Positions 44,593-58,248 of a stretch of 64,000 nucleotides of DNA are shown here, piece by piece. The position numbers and the translations under genes were made by a program. Below the pieces are notes generated by a model that made no database searches, was not told the origin of the DNA, and saw only the letters and a program-made list of their open reading frames with translations. The stretch's first letter is position 1, and the number at the start of each line of letters is the position of its first letter. Where the stretch lies: contig JAHLJT010009436.1 of the NCBI GenBank assembly GCA_031308135.1, positions 157,327,976 through 157,391,975 of the forward strand, written 5' to 3'. The stretch is from Acheta domesticus (taxonomy: Eukaryota > Arthropoda > Insecta > Orthoptera > Gryllidae).

Positions 44593-46541
44593 ATGCAAAA
44601 AATAAAGATATTGCAGCATAATGTTCAATCCCTTTCAAATAAAACTGAGTTTATCGAGGCAGCTCTACAGAGCGATTTAAATCAAATGGATGTTCTTTGC
44701 TTTACAGAACATTGGTTATCTCCTAATGAACTTAGCATTTTCCAAATTCCAAACTTTTACCTCGCAGGCTATTATTGAAGAAAAAGAGAATCTCATAAAA
44801 GTCCTGCATATGGTTCTTGTATTTACGTTAAAAATAATATTGATTCTATCTCCGTGAAGGAATCCAATAAGTATTCCGTCGAAAATGTTTCTGAAATTTC
44901 TGTTGTACATCTTCCTGTGTTAAAAATGATATTGCTTTGCATCTACAGGCCTCCAACAAAGAGAGCTGCAGATTACATTTTGTTCTTAGAAAAACGAGAT
45001 AACACTAATCAGTCATCAATCGCTCTTTTGAATCCATTGTTGTATGCGGAGATTTTAACATTGATTTTCTGGTCGAATCTTGCGAGAAAGAGCAGTTTCT
45101 TAATTTAATTAATTCCTTCAATTTAGATATTACAATAAAAGTACCTACACGGATCACAGTAAATACAAAGAAGGCAATCGATCAAATTATAATTAACAAA
45201 ACCACTACTCGACATGAAATTGAAACAAAAGATTTAGGATACAGTGACCACGATGCACAAATTCTTACCATTATACGAAATGCGAACAATGACACAATAA
45301 ATAATACACGTATGAGTAGAGTGTTTTCTAAAAGTGAAATAAAATTATTCATTGATTACTTGCTGCAGGAGTCTTGAGACGCGGTTTATAATACTATTGA
45401 TACAAACGATAAATATTATTCTTTTTTTACAACACTTTCATTTCATTTTAACACTTGCTTTCCTCTTCAGAAAAGAAAATTATATATTTCACGGAAAAGC
45501 AAATCTTGGATAACACAAGGGATTAGAACATCATGTAAAAACAAACGAGTTCTTTCTTTCATTTCTAAGCATCATAACGTACCTCAAGATTTCCTCGTGT
45601 ACTTTAAAAAATACAAATCATTGTTAAGAAAAGTCATAAGGCAGGCTAAAATCATGAAACACGATCAGGATATTTTGAACTCAAATAACAAAACCAAATC
45701 AATGTGGGATATAGTAAAAAATGCGACCAAACCAACTAGAAACCTTGTAGAGAATGTTGTTTTAAAAGATAACGATAGAGATGTGAACGATCCGGCAACA
45801 GTGGCTAGTCTCTTTAACCAATACTTTTCGAGAATTGCTGTCGATCTCACTAAGGGTTTTCAGCCACAAAATTCAACATCTGACGTTTCCCTAAAAATCT
45901 TAGATACTATGTTCGTTTCCGAAACCTCTTCCTATGAAATTTTCAAAATAATCGGTAAATTAAAAAATAAATATTCGGCCGGTTTAGACGAATTTCCCGA
46001 TTTTTTGTTAAAGACGTCGCGCCAGCCATTATACATCCGTTAACTCACTTATTTAATGCATCCTTATGCACCAGAATTTTTCCAGATATTTTTAAAACAG
46101 CTAAGATTAAGCCGCTCTTCAAAAAAGGCAACAAAAATGAAATTGAAAATTATCGGCCAATTTCTCTTTTGTCAGTTTTTTCAAAAATATTAGAGAGACT
46201 TTTTTATGTGCGAATGGAAACCTTTCTCAATAAACACGACGCGTTTTTCAAGTTGCCAACATGGATTCCGGAAATCAAGATCTACGGAAACAGCCATTTT
46301 TTCTTTTCTTAAGGATGTTGCCTCATCATTGGATCAAAACGAAGCAACTATTGGAATATTTTTAATCTTTCAAAATTACCTTCATATGGAATCCGTGGTA
46401 TTGCTCTAGATTGACTATGTTCGTACCTTAAACAACGATCTCAGAGAGTAGAAATACCTTACTGGAATGATGGAACTTTATGTACACAACTTTCCGGTTC
46501 TTTTGCAATTGCACGTGGAGTCCCGCAAGGATCGATTTTAG
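44593..46541 (+). pseudogene. LINE ORF2 (endonuclease-reverse transcriptase), copy 1, broken
   Basis: Apurinic-type endonuclease start KIKILQHNVQSLSNK, then VLCFTEHWLS, a TGA after LAGYY (44776-44778), IYVKNN, LLCIYRPPT, and after a frame change the CGDFNIDF and YSDHDAQI blocks. The RT palm follows in pieces: AGLDEFPDFLLK, IENYRPISLLSVFSKILERL, QHGFRKSRSTETAI, then GVPQGSIL at the gap. Stops occur at QES* (about 45377) and frameshifts near 45040, 46010 and 46247. The catalytic FADD block lies in the missing part. Confidence 0.9.
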
Positions 46542-47541
46542 NNNNNNNNNNNNNNNNNNNNNNNNNNNNNNNNNNNNNNNNNNNNNNNNNNNNNNNNNNN
46601 NNNNNNNNNNNNNNNNNNNNNNNNNNNNNNNNNNNNNNNNNNNNNNNNNNNNNNNNNNNNNNNNNNNNNNNNNNNNNNNNNNNNNNNNNNNNNNNNNNNN
46701 NNNNNNNNNNNNNNNNNNNNNNNNNNNNNNNNNNNNNNNNNNNNNNNNNNNNNNNNNNNNNNNNNNNNNNNNNNNNNNNNNNNNNNNNNNNNNNNNNNNN
46801 NNNNNNNNNNNNNNNNNNNNNNNNNNNNNNNNNNNNNNNNNNNNNNNNNNNNNNNNNNNNNNNNNNNNNNNNNNNNNNNNNNNNNNNNNNNNNNNNNNNN
46901 NNNNNNNNNNNNNNNNNNNNNNNNNNNNNNNNNNNNNNNNNNNNNNNNNNNNNNNNNNNNNNNNNNNNNNNNNNNNNNNNNNNNNNNNNNNNNNNNNNNN
47001 NNNNNNNNNNNNNNNNNNNNNNNNNNNNNNNNNNNNNNNNNNNNNNNNNNNNNNNNNNNNNNNNNNNNNNNNNNNNNNNNNNNNNNNNNNNNNNNNNNNN
47101 NNNNNNNNNNNNNNNNNNNNNNNNNNNNNNNNNNNNNNNNNNNNNNNNNNNNNNNNNNNNNNNNNNNNNNNNNNNNNNNNNNNNNNNNNNNNNNNNNNNN
47201 NNNNNNNNNNNNNNNNNNNNNNNNNNNNNNNNNNNNNNNNNNNNNNNNNNNNNNNNNNNNNNNNNNNNNNNNNNNNNNNNNNNNNNNNNNNNNNNNNNNN
47301 NNNNNNNNNNNNNNNNNNNNNNNNNNNNNNNNNNNNNNNNNNNNNNNNNNNNNNNNNNNNNNNNNNNNNNNNNNNNNNNNNNNNNNNNNNNNNNNNNNNN
47401 NNNNNNNNNNNNNNNNNNNNNNNNNNNNNNNNNNNNNNNNNNNNNNNNNNNNNNNNNNNNNNNNNNNNNNNNNNNNNNNNNNNNNNNNNNNNNNNNNNNN
47501 NNNNNNNNNNNNNNNNNNNNNNNNNNNNNNNNNNNNNNNNN
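46542..47541. other. Assembly gap (1000 N)
   Basis: Exactly 1000 consecutive N. The round number indicates an arbitrary scaffold join of unknown true size. It interrupts a LINE reverse-transcriptase reading frame on its left side. Reading frames running across it have no meaning. Confidence 0.99.
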
Positions 47542-48173
47542 ATGCTTTGAAGTTGTGAAAATTGCAACATGGTACTTGCAAATGGCAACTGTCAGCAGGT
47601 GCAGGCCAGGATAAGTGACGTACTTTGAAATCATTTTCTTGCAGGATGTCCCGAATTACATACCGACAGTGTTTTAACTCCATACACATTTCCTCAAATT
47701 CACACACAGGGTGCAGTAGTACACAAAGCCTATTCCATGAGGGCAGATTGTTTCTTCCATCATGACCTACACTACATTCACTCTTTGCCTGTATATTCCC
47801 ATTCAAGAATTTTGTACCCCCAACTTCAAAATTGTCTTTGAATATGCCACTGCTGTCAACCAAAATATGTTACGATTTTGTATCTTGAATTTTTTTTTGA
47901 AGATCGCACACTTTTTTCAAAAAATAGAAGTTCAGAATATTGTGTGTTTATTGGTACAATTAATAGTTTGAAAAATTAGAAAAAAAAACTTCTAGGTAAG
48001 TAATTAATGTTTCTTTCATCAAGTACACAATTCCATTTTTAAATTGTAAATTCATTGATAGACGTTTCTTTAAGAAGTGAAGTATTTCCCAAGATCTCCA
48101 CAATGTTTGTTACTAATTTTTCAATGTAAAAAATGTCATTTGATGTTTACCACAATATTCAATAAAATAAAAC

Positions 48174-48337
48174 TACCCCAGTCAACATGAATTCCAAGGG
48201 ACTGAAATCATCAGAGTTTGTGTTATCCAAGTATTATAAAGGTCTGCATTACGGTAATCCCTTGCAGGGGCAGAGATTTGTTCATGATACAGTGAAATTC
48301 ATGTTAAGAGAGTTCATGCTAACGAGGGTTTACTGTA
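48174..48337. mobile_element. Possible short pogo-like MITE (copy B)
   Basis: Counterpart of 414-578 in the second block, with a one-base homopolymer difference near its middle. The same weak terminal evidence applies. Confidence 0.35.
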
Positions 48338-48868
48338 ACAGATATTTTACTTGAAAATTTGTTTTTCCATTTTCGTTAGCCTATAGAAGAATTACACTGG
48401 ACACTCTGCTCGCAGAATTACAAACATGTTTAACATGTGTGAAAATTTTGGTTTCTTTGAAATTCATTTCTCACTAAGCACCAAAGAAGCAGAACTAAAA
48501 ACACAAATAGGAGTATCTGTATCATATTGCACAAACCATAAGTCCCATTGAAACAAATAAGTACAAAATCCTACAAACATCACAAATATAACTTAAGGAT
48601 ATATTCCTTTCTGACCTTTTCTTACATTACCTACATCTTCTAACAATTCAGACCATCTATTGAGGCAGTAGAGAACACAGGAAGCATTTGGCCTGGTGCC
48701 AGGAATGCCAGGAAAACTATGACAAAATCTACGATAGCAAGGTTGGGACAAACACAGCAAATGCACATCAAATCAAACAAAAGCACTACGTACTACAATG
48801 AAGCACAGTATTACTAACACTACAACTGAGGCACAAGTACAAGTCACAACTAAACAACCTAAACGTAC

Positions 48869-48910
48869 CATTAACTGGCAGCTGATTCGAAGGAGAAGGG
48901 CCCCAATGGC
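48869..48910 (-). CDS. Copy B of the candidate 42-bp exon
   Basis: Identical to 1110-1151, including the splice acceptor and donor. It would belong to the alternative haplotype if copy B is a haplotig. Confidence 0.38.
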
Positions 48911-51040
48911 CTGAAATGATAATGAAACATAGTAATATCTAACCCAATGATTTCTTACGTTATGGACAGCACAAGATCAGAGACTAAGAACTGAGGGAAC
49001 TTTAGGTCAGCTAACAATACTTCAAGAAAAATGTGCACACCTGGTAATCAATACTGGCGTACAGATCATCCCAAATAAAAAAGAAATCCTTGGAGTTTCT
49101 GTACCTACCCAAACTCATCCAAATGCATGCACACTACTGACTACAGCAAAGCACTACTCCATCCCACATTTATAATTTCCTTTTCTTGCATTTATAGAAC
49201 CAAGATCACAAAGCCACCTACCTAAACAAGAGACTTTAAAAGAGGCTTGCAGAAAAAATAACTAAGCCAATTTTAGTGAAACGAGCTATTTCCCCAGAGT
49301 AAAGGTTATGAAGCAAATAATTGATACTATTTTTTGATCCCCAATTTCCAAAACTGACTTAAAGCTTCATAAATTCACCCAATTTATCTGGCTTCTTCAT
49401 ATAAAACAAAGTAATTCACACTAACACAAATGTTCAACGATTTCTCCACAGCACTCCACATCTAAATCAATGCATACAAACAAATGGAATAAGTAAGATG
49501 AATCCATCTCTAATTTCTCACCCAGAAGGCAAAATATCCCTCCAAAATAATTTAAATCCTTAAGAGTTTAGATTGGTGGTTTCCATGCGGTATATAAATT
49601 ATAATATTGAAAAGCATCAAAGATGACAATCTTTGCGCGAGTTTCTGAAGTATGCCATTCCATTAACCCTTCAACACGCTGACACTCTTAGCCTGCAGCT
49701 GGTTTCAGTCTGTGCATGTGGAGTAATGTCACCGGTTCACTCTTGTTACAGGCTTTGCTAAATTAAAAATATTTGAAATTGTTTAAATAGCCTTATAGAC
49801 AATTAACCAAGCCTTACTCTCTTTCTATTGATTATAATGACCAATTTATAGTAGATTTCTCATTATACAACCATACTACTTGGCTTAAAAAGAGTGTTAA
49901 CAGAGGATATGTCCAGCTCCAAAATTGCACAACTTTTGTATAGAAGAGCGAGGCAGATAATCTCTCCTAAAATTCACTCATTCTCAATTTCTAAAATAAA
50001 TATTTGTTTTGATTCTGTAAACTTGGTGGAAAAACATTCATGAAATTCACATAATCATTATCACAGTATGTACCAACAAAGTACAACAATGCTCATAAGA
50101 TAAAAGATTATATAAGCTGAAGTAATTGGCACAAGTTGATGGAAAATATGGCTACAGCAGCAACTGCTGGTTAATGATGCACATCCCACAAAGCCATGTG
50201 AAAAATCGCCTCGCATAGGCTTGCAGAGACAAGGAAAAAATCTCCTGTTGCTAAAGGATTAAAACCTGAGCTGTTTGCAAAATTAAATCGACATCAGTAA
50301 TTACAGCCTAAAAGGAAAAATACATTTTCTTGAAATTTAACTATATAAATATGGTCCTCTATATTTATAGATAAAGTCAAATTATTGTGGATGTTGAAGA
50401 GACAAACTTGCAAAAAAAAAGTACTCACAAACTACATTGCAGGAAGTTTTTATCGTATGCTGTGAATTTTCTTATTCTTATATATTTTGGGGTTGACGGA
50501 TATGTGTATTTATAAACAAATAATACAGCCCAAAAAAATGATGCAGAATTACAGTACTCAAAATATGACTTGTGGAATAAATGTAGTTGATACATCAAAA
50601 AGTATTGTATTTTATATTTAACAAACCAGAAACTTCCAAGATTTACCAGAAGCATTTGCAAAACAAATGGACGACATTTGAAAAGTGCAAAATTTTGCTA
50701 GTAAAAGATTAGTATTATCTTTTGGTACTAGTGGAACAGAGCAAAGTTGCTTGCATTTCACCAAGGAGGTCCAAGTTTGGTTGCTGGTCAATCTCGTGTG
50801 GAATTTTCTCCAATGAAAAAAGTTTGTGCCTGCTTCACAGAAGCTAGTCCAACACTTATAAAGCATCCTAAACCCTACCTCAGCCCTATTTCCTTCCCCA
50901 TTCTGGCTGCAGGATAGTGACACAGAAGCATGTAAAGTGTAAGAGGCACTTACATGGAGACGCTACCTGAAGATCCTCTTGACAACTGAGTGAGTGACCC
51001 ACAACTGATTGTGATTTATGAAGGATTACTCCCTAAGTGC

Positions 51041-51307
51041 TCAAAGCTCGATAAGGGTCTTAAAAGACTCACGTTGCATCAATAAAGCAACAAATTCAAA
51101 ATCTTCTGGTTTATCAACAGAGTGATATACATGCAAATTTAAAAAATAGAAGTACATTTTCTCTTCCAAAATACCTTCCATCATAAAATGGTTGTAATTT
51201 GTACAATCTGAATGACTTAAAAATATCGAACTGAAGAAATCTTTATTTAATGTGCTAATATCTACTAAACCACATGTTTTACACAAAATGTTAGTAAAAA
51301 TAAACAT
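51041..51307 (-). CDS. Unidentified 88-residue reading frame (copy B, uninterrupted)
   Basis: This is the intact version of the frame broken at 3500 in copy A, read from a Met at 51307 to a TGA at 51041. The C-terminal 65 residues look more protein-like than the N-terminal part, which fits an exon beginning at an internal TTCAG acceptor rather than a free-standing gene. There is no recognisable domain. It could also be chance coding potential in AT-rich DNA. Confidence 0.3.
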   Translation of the reverse strand: MFIFTNILCKTCGLVDISTLNKDFFSSIFLSHSDCTNYNHFMMEGILEEKMYFYFLNLHVYHSVDKPEDFEFVALLMQRESFKTLIEL

Positions 51308-51436
51308 AAATATTTGTTTGTATTCGTGTGTCGAGTTAAAACATTATACTTGGGTTTTATAATGTGGCATGTCAGGGCTCATCCTCACTATGAAACATGT
51401 CACAGCATTTCCGGTCTTTCTCAGTCATGCCACTAG

Positions 51437-52135
51437 ATGTTGCATGATCGCAATCGTAACAAGCAGTGCAATGTGTCTTATGGCACGACCAAGACGCGAA
51501 ATGCCGAGAAATATTCAATCATGAAAACAAGCTCTGACGCACCTAATTATAAAAACCTACATATAATTTGGAATCCTTACTTTCTCAAAGACATAAATCC
51601 GTTGGAAACTGTACTTAGGCGAGTCGCATGCATTCCTGCAGACCTCAAGAACATGGCTTATGATAGACTGACGAGACTCGGGCTTCAGACTCTTGCTGCT
51701 AGGAGACGTGGCGACATGTTTGAAACATTCAAGGTCTTACACATTACAAATCTGATCTTAGTAGCATTTTTCAGCGCTCTAAAAATCTAAAATTACAAAG
51801 TCATAGTATGACGCTTGTAAAATCTAGACATACTCTAATGCAACACAAGAACTTCATAGGTAACCAAGTTGTTGACACCTGGAACATATTATCCCAGAAT
51901 GTGGTGACGGCACCTAGTCTTCAGCATGTTCAAAAGAGCTTATGATGATCTCTTCAACGAGGAAGGCAATTCCTCGATATGCAGACACTGTTCCCCCTCC
52001 TCCTCAAGAATTGTGTCAATTATTGTGATATGTGATATGAAATATCGTGATGTTAAAAATAATTATGTTTAGGACCGATTTGGATCTCATCAGATTGTAC
52101 TGTTGCCTGTACATTACCTTAAATAAATAAATAAG
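51437..52135 (+). pseudogene. LINE 3' fragment, copy B
   Basis: Counterpart of 6488-7175. The frame is open for 117 residues because CGA replaces the TGA of copy A, so copy B preserves the RT C-terminal segment through RRRGDMFETFKVLH. The tail has one more AAAT unit (AAATAAATAAATAAG). This is typical slippage at a LINE 3' end. Confidence 0.75.
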
Positions 52136-52342
52136 TACAAGTGTCTCGGACACTACTTTGTGGACATGTTACAAACTCTTACTCTGCCATTAAAGGGTTA
52201 AATCAAGTGATCAGTTGGGAATGCTATTTTGAATATACTGAATAAAACATGAGGTTTTTGTTCACAAACAAACAATGTTTTAAGCAATTTTCCTCTCTTT
52301 ATTAAATGATTTTGAAACTGATGAATATATCGACCTTTTTAA

Positions 52343-54675
52343 CCCTAGAACACATAAGCAGGGCCTCTAAGACCCTGTGAAATATTTAGGAAATTACTTA
52401 AAACTTTATCCTAGCTTCTTTGTTTCTTAGGTATTCCTGGCAGTATCCTTCTTCTACAATTAGATTGCGTAATTGTCAGGATTGTTTTTTTTTTTTATTT
52501 CTGAGTAGCAGTGAATTTTTCATCTTTACTATGTGAACACATAAGCAGGGACTTTGGGACCCTACGTGGCATTCTCCGTAATGCATTGTCAACCGAGCTG
52601 TAAAAATTCGAGGAACGATGCGTAATCCTTATCTTTGTTTTCGTATTTCATTTTCCTAGAACTAAGGCTGATAGCCACGGACAGTTGATGCTACACTTTT
52701 ACAATTTAGAGGTAACTGAGCTTTGTGCGAGAGCAGTACTAATAGAAGTGCAGTAGTAAGCGGGTGTCTGTTTGATTAGAACCATGGCTTTTAAAAGTTT
52801 TGAAGATAGTGTGGCAGAGTGGCTTGAGGAGGAAGACATACACAGTGAAGGAGAAAGTGAAGTTTCAGAAGTAGATGAGAACTATGTTTCCTTCGAGTCG
52901 GAGAGTGAAGATGACAGCACTGCAACTTCAGATTCTGATGATATTCAAATCCAGCATTTTTTATAAGTTGCAATGGAACTGTTTGGAATAGTGAAACTCC
53001 AGTTTCTTTCCACACACCGTCTCATAACATTATATGTTCCTGGTCCCAAAAAAGGTGTTCCTTCTGTGAATCCAAAACAAGCTTGGAATTACTTTATTTC
53101 TAAAGCAATTATAGAAGAAACTGTCCTTTGTACAAATTTGGAAGGCAAAAGAATTTCAGCACAGAAAAGTGAAATCTGGAAAAACTTTTCTGTGAATGAA
53201 GAGAATGCTTTCTTAGGTATTCTTTTATTAGTGCGAGTGGAAAAAAACTGGGATGTACAGAGTAATTTTTAGATGAAAAAGGAAATCCTGTATAGAGGAC
53301 TGCAATGTCTAAATAGATTTGAAACCATTGCAAGAGTAATGAGATTTGATGATCATAGAACAAGACAGGTTTGTGCCGAAATTGATAAACTTGCAGCAAT
53401 TTCTTACATTTGGGGTAAATTTCTTGAAAACTGCAGGAATACTATTATTCCAGCGACCTTTCTCACAGTTCAAGAGCAACTAATGTCTTTTCAGGAGAGA
53501 TCAACTTTATTCAGTATATGCCCAACAAACCAGCAAAATATGGAGTGAAGATATTTTGGATATGTGAAGCAAATACCTCGTATGCCAATGATGGCTGCAT
53601 CTACATGGGAAGGAAACCAAATGAGCCTGTACAAAAGAATTTGGGTGCCAATGTTGTGAAGAATTTAGTGAAAACCATTGAAGGATCGTCAAGAAACATA
53701 ACAATGGACAATTTCTTTACCAGTTTCTCCTTGGCTCAAGATCTTCTCCAAAAGAAAATTACAATTGTTGGTACGATTCGACTACACAAACCTGAGATTC
53801 CCAGTGATATTAAAGTCACTGCTTCTCATGAAGTAAATTCTTCAATTTTTTGTTTCAAGGATAGTACTACTATGGTCAGCTATGCTACAAAGAAAAAGTA
53901 GTAATACTGCTCAGTACCATGCACCATGATCAAGCAGTAGATAAAAATAACGCAAAGAAAAAGCCACACATTGTACAATTTTACAAGACCAAAGGCGGTG
54001 TTGACAAAATGGATCAGATAGTAAGAAATTACACTTGCAAGCAGCAAACCCATAGGTGGCCATTTGCTTTATGGATGAATATCATGGATATTGCAGCCTT
54101 GAATAGGCAAGTGCTCTTCTGTGTGCAGCATCCGGAGTACAACTCAAACAAATCAGACAAATGCAGAATTTTTTTAAAAGATCTGTCATTTCAGCTTATC
54201 TACATTGAAGAAAGGTCAAAAATCCCCCAATCTTCCACAGAAAACAAGAGACGCAATGGCCAGGTGTGGTATAAATCCACATGACGTAAATCTACAAACA
54301 CAAGGTTTACTTCAGAGAGAAAGGTGTTCCTTCTGCCCATACAACAAGCACACAAAAAGTAAAATGGTATGCGAAAGATGCAAAAATTCTACCTGCAAAG
54401 AACACAGTTTCATAGTTTGTAAAAGTTGTCTTTGAAATGTGAATAATAATGTTTTTATTTAACATGTTTACGTTTGAATACTATAATAGTCATTTTTGTT
54501 CATAAATAAAATTCTACATTTCTGAAATATTAACAGTAAGATTTTTATTCGCCCCTGCCATCTCAAAAATAATTATTAATAAATGGCTCTAAAAGTCATT
54601 GAAACAAAATAAAACAAAGGGCCTCTGAGGTCCTGCTTATGCATTAATGTAGATTTTTTAGACTGTTTTCTAGGG
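52343..54675 (+). mobile_element. Older piggyBac transposon, copy B (2333 bp)
   Basis: Same termini and TTAA flanks (52339-52342 and 54676-54679) as 7386-9719. It differs by small indels and substitutions only, confirming that it was carried in the duplicated block and did not insert twice. Confidence 0.93.
52772..54435 (+). pseudogene. Degenerate piggyBac transposase, copy B
   Basis: Same order of pieces and the same Gln substitution at the first catalytic Asp as copy A. It differs in its private lesions: the frame stays open further after TMDNFF, reading SSIFCFKDSTTMVSYATKKK, and the RFETIARVMRF piece follows directly on a short upstream Met frame. The shared early stop after the acidic N-terminus shows that the element was already dead before the two copies diverged. 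Confidence 0.92.
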
Positions 54676-55565
54676 TTAAGATTCCCTTCATGTAGAGGGC
54701 AAAAACCTTAAAAGTAATGATTTTAATACAATGCCTAGAGTGTAATAAAATCTTTAAAATAACTTACCTTACAACTGCATTGTATACAATCTCCCCATCT
54801 TCAATTTTACATGTACCACTATTACCCTATATTTAATAAATTCTCTTTATGCATCGTCTTTTACATTTAGCATAGTATGTAAATTTACTTGTGGGAACAC
54901 CTGCAGTTTCAGCTTCCACAGGAATTCTTGGGCATAGTTTCTAATTATGATTCAAAGCGTTCAACAGTTATAAAAAACATTAGTTTACTTCGGGTCACTA
55001 CATTTATTTATTTATTCATTATATAAACTGACCATTTGTCCTTAGACTACAATATGTATATGTATATATTAGATGTATACATTAGATATGTATATATGTA
55101 TATATTAGATAAAGCATGTTGCAAACTTTTTTTGTTCAAATCATATAGAAATACAATGTTATTTATATCATTTGTAACACAATTTGTTCTTCACAAAAGA
55201 TATAAAATACGGTTTATCACTGTCGCTAATGTCTATGACTAGAGAGTTCATCAATTTATGATGCCTGCAGAGCATACACAGCCTAACATTTAAACTAATT
55301 GTGAAATCTTCAAATCCAGAACATTCATCCCTGTTCCCAGCAATGTTCACTATTACGTTTCACCCATAAGATTCATTAAAAGCATTAGTATTTTATTTTA
55401 CTGTTCTTCTAATTGTAGTTAAGTTGAATTTAAGTTATAATTAATGAAGCTGTAGTAACGACTTTACAATTATAAATAATTCAGAGCAATACGTTTTATT
55501 TAAAAGTACAGTAAAAACCCCATTCTAAGAGGCACCTGTGGGAATGGAATTTTGTCTTGAATAAA

Positions 55566-56216
55566 TAGGGCTGTGATTTATATACATTTGCGTATTTTTT
55601 TCTGTTCACTAAAACATCCCGTTTTGACAAATTTTATGTTTTGAGGCATTTAAAATCAATTAAAGCTATTTTTATTTCGCATATATCACCACCATTACAT
55701 ATTTTTGCATATTTGGATCATTTGCATATTTTTGTTGCATACCCCTCATCCGCGAAAAGCAGCTACAATTCTGTCAGCGTCAGTGGCAGTGACAGACCTC
55801 TCGCCACGTACATCATATAACCTGCTCTGAAGCAATGGGCCTCCCAGGATTTGTTTGAGTTGCCATAGCCACGGATCAGCGTTACCGCTCACCTGACTCA
55901 TACCAAGTTGCTTGAGAAGCACACCAAAACCTGTCATTGGCAGTATCACAACATTGGCTCACAAGTGAAATGCATTAAATCAAGATTTTCAAGTTTTATG
56001 TTATTTGATTTTGTGTTCTAGATTTTATCATAATTGAGAGGAAGTGTTCTTTAACACTAAGAAATGTGTCCTTCAAAATTATGCCCTTGACTTAAAAGTT
56101 TGTCGCTTGTAGCAATTCATTGATTTCTGTATTGTTTTTTTGCTGTAAGCATATTTCCCACATTTCACAATACATTACACTATTTCGCATATTTTCCTTT
56201 TTTAATTGCATATATT

Positions 56217-56285
<69 letters not shown>

Positions 56286-56327
56286 AAGTGCATATTTTGT
56301 TGTTTTTGTGTATAAATCACAGCCTTA
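55566..56327. mobile_element. hAT-like non-autonomous element, copy B
   Basis: Counterpart of 10613-11363 with the same ends. The junction before the TA tract differs (an extra TTACAA), and the tract length changes slightly, consistent with microsatellite slippage since the copies separated. Confidence 0.6.
56220..56281. repeat. (TA)n microsatellite, copy B
   Basis: The matching TA tract in the second block, preceded by an interruption absent from copy A. Confidence 0.96.
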
Positions 56328-57271
56328 CTTATAAGTGGGAAATGGGTTTATGACAGGTTTAATGAAATGTTAGGGTATTTTTAGTGGATTAGTATGATTT
56401 GTACACTATTTTAAACTTGAGAAAACAAAAATTAGTTGATTCCAGAGCCCAACTTATCCAGATCTATTGAGTGAACTTTATGAGATTTAAAACGCATGTC
56501 CTCATAAATGGATTATGTGAACAAATTGCCTCTAATGTAAATATTGACACAAGGGATTTAAAAAATTACATTAATGTAATTTTGCAAAAACAAAAGAATA
56601 GAGCAAAGTGATGTTTATGCCATCTTATAGAGTACATTTATAACTATCCCTACCAAATATTTAAAGAAAAAATTGAGCCATCTTTACAAAATCTTGTTTT
56701 TGTAATGTTTAATATTTCACGCAATGTTACGCAAAAACTTTTTTTTGGTACATAACATTAATGAATGAAATCTTCTATCTTCAATTTTGTAGTTGAACAC
56801 AGAAAAAACTGCAAAACTCTTTCAATTTTCGAAAATTCAGAGTTAACAATGAATCCCCTAACTTTGCCACCTCTACGTGGAAATTCACTATTCTTACAAG
56901 AAATTTAAAGAAAAAATTTGGAGCCGTTTGGAGAAAAATTTGAAAACGTCCCAGGAGCTTCATAAGTACCCACAAAAATTAAGAATACCAAAACCACAGT
57001 TTTGAGAAGAACCAGATCGATCAGGGAATAGCCTATTCATTTTGGAAAACAATCTTACGAATAGTTTTGGTGCTAGTGTTTTTCATGGACGGACAGATGG
57101 AAGTTTTGAAAGAAAAAGAAACCTTTTTCAGTATCAGGGGACCCCAAAACGTGCATTCCATTGAAATCGAAGTCCATTTTCTACACATTACTTTTTCTAT
57201 ATTAAGTATTCATGTACATATACAAGAAAGTAACAATTGGAAACACTGGTCAAAACACTACAGCAATAAAC

Positions 57272-57573
57272 TGCAATTTCTGCCTCTGGCAGATATCAGT
57301 TGTTGGTTTCATCCAATCAGGAGCTTGAACATAACTATAGTGACATCACTGTAGCTACATATAGGCTCTTGAAAGGATGAAAATGTAAACAGCTGAGGCA
57401 TGGTTAGGAAAGTCTCACTAAAAGTTATACTGTAACTTTTGTAACTTTGCCCCCGACAGGAATCAGCTGTATCACTGCCATCCAATGGGGAGGTTAAATT
57501 TCGCTATGGTGACATTCAAGCTCCAGATTGGATGAAACCGTCAACAGTTTATTCCTGTCAGGGACACAATTAC
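57272..57573. mobile_element. Two foldback-MITE members, copy B
   Basis: Counterparts of 12311-12440 and 12474-12607 in the second block, essentially unchanged. Confidence 0.55.
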
Positions 57574-58209
57574 GAAAATCACAGTATACTTCAGCGACTT
57601 CCTTGTTGCCAAAAGACATGAAGCTGACTGAATGTGCATCCTTCATGAGAACTTCGCAACCCTCCTGCCAATGGCACCAGTGTTGTCAACCCCTGCTCCA
57701 GTCTATTTTAACAACATGCTCCAATCCTTACCACGCAAACTACATTTCTGAGTCACCTGGAGGAAAATTCCACGCTTTAGCTCTTACAAGCGAGAAGAAA
57801 CACAAGGCGGGAATAAAATTTTGTCCACTATAGGTGGGAATCTATTAAAACTGGGTCTCTTAAACACAGGAAATAAATGCATTGTTTATATACAGTTGTA
57901 CCTCGGGATGGGAATTTTGTCTCTTGTGCTCCTCGGACCCACGGGCTGGTCGTTATATCTATTATTGCCATGCAATCCATTTCTTAATCAAATTTTTGTA
58001 ACTCCAAAAAACTATGTAACCTATAAGTGACATTGGGTCTTAAGTTTAGATATCAACAACCATTGTGAAGTGGAATGTACTACAACTATTTCGTAAAACA
58101 CCCAAAGAATTAACTAGGACCATACATTTAAAACAAATATATACCCAACTGTCAAAAGTAACTGATTTTCATGGAGAAAGAAAGAAAAGAAGGAAAAAAA
58201 AAAGAAAAA

Positions 58210-58248
58210 ACACACACACACACACAAAAACACAAACCACACACACCC
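58210..58248. repeat. (CA)n microsatellite, copy B
   Basis: Shorter allele of the CA tract at 13244. The length difference is a ready allele-type marker separating the two block copies. Confidence 0.92.

Larger units (their letters stand above)
42600..46541 (+). mobile_element. CR1/jockey-group LINE, copy 1, interrupted by solo LTR and gap
   Basis: A two-ORF non-LTR retrotransposon. The ORF1 region (about 42743-44550) encodes an SGNH esterase. ORF2 (44593 onward) encodes an endonuclease and reverse transcriptase cut off by the N gap. The 5' limit is uncertain; alignment to the second copy begins at 42743 only because that contig starts there. Copy 1 carries the 887-bp solo LTR that copy 2 lacks. 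Clade assignment (CR1/L2-like) is inferred from an esterase-type ORF1 and RT motifs. Confidence 0.88.

Noticed and set aside
46428..47863. Frames of about 350-440 residues spanning the N gap
   Set aside because: They consist mainly of unknown bases, so the frame across a gap of arbitrary length is meaningless.
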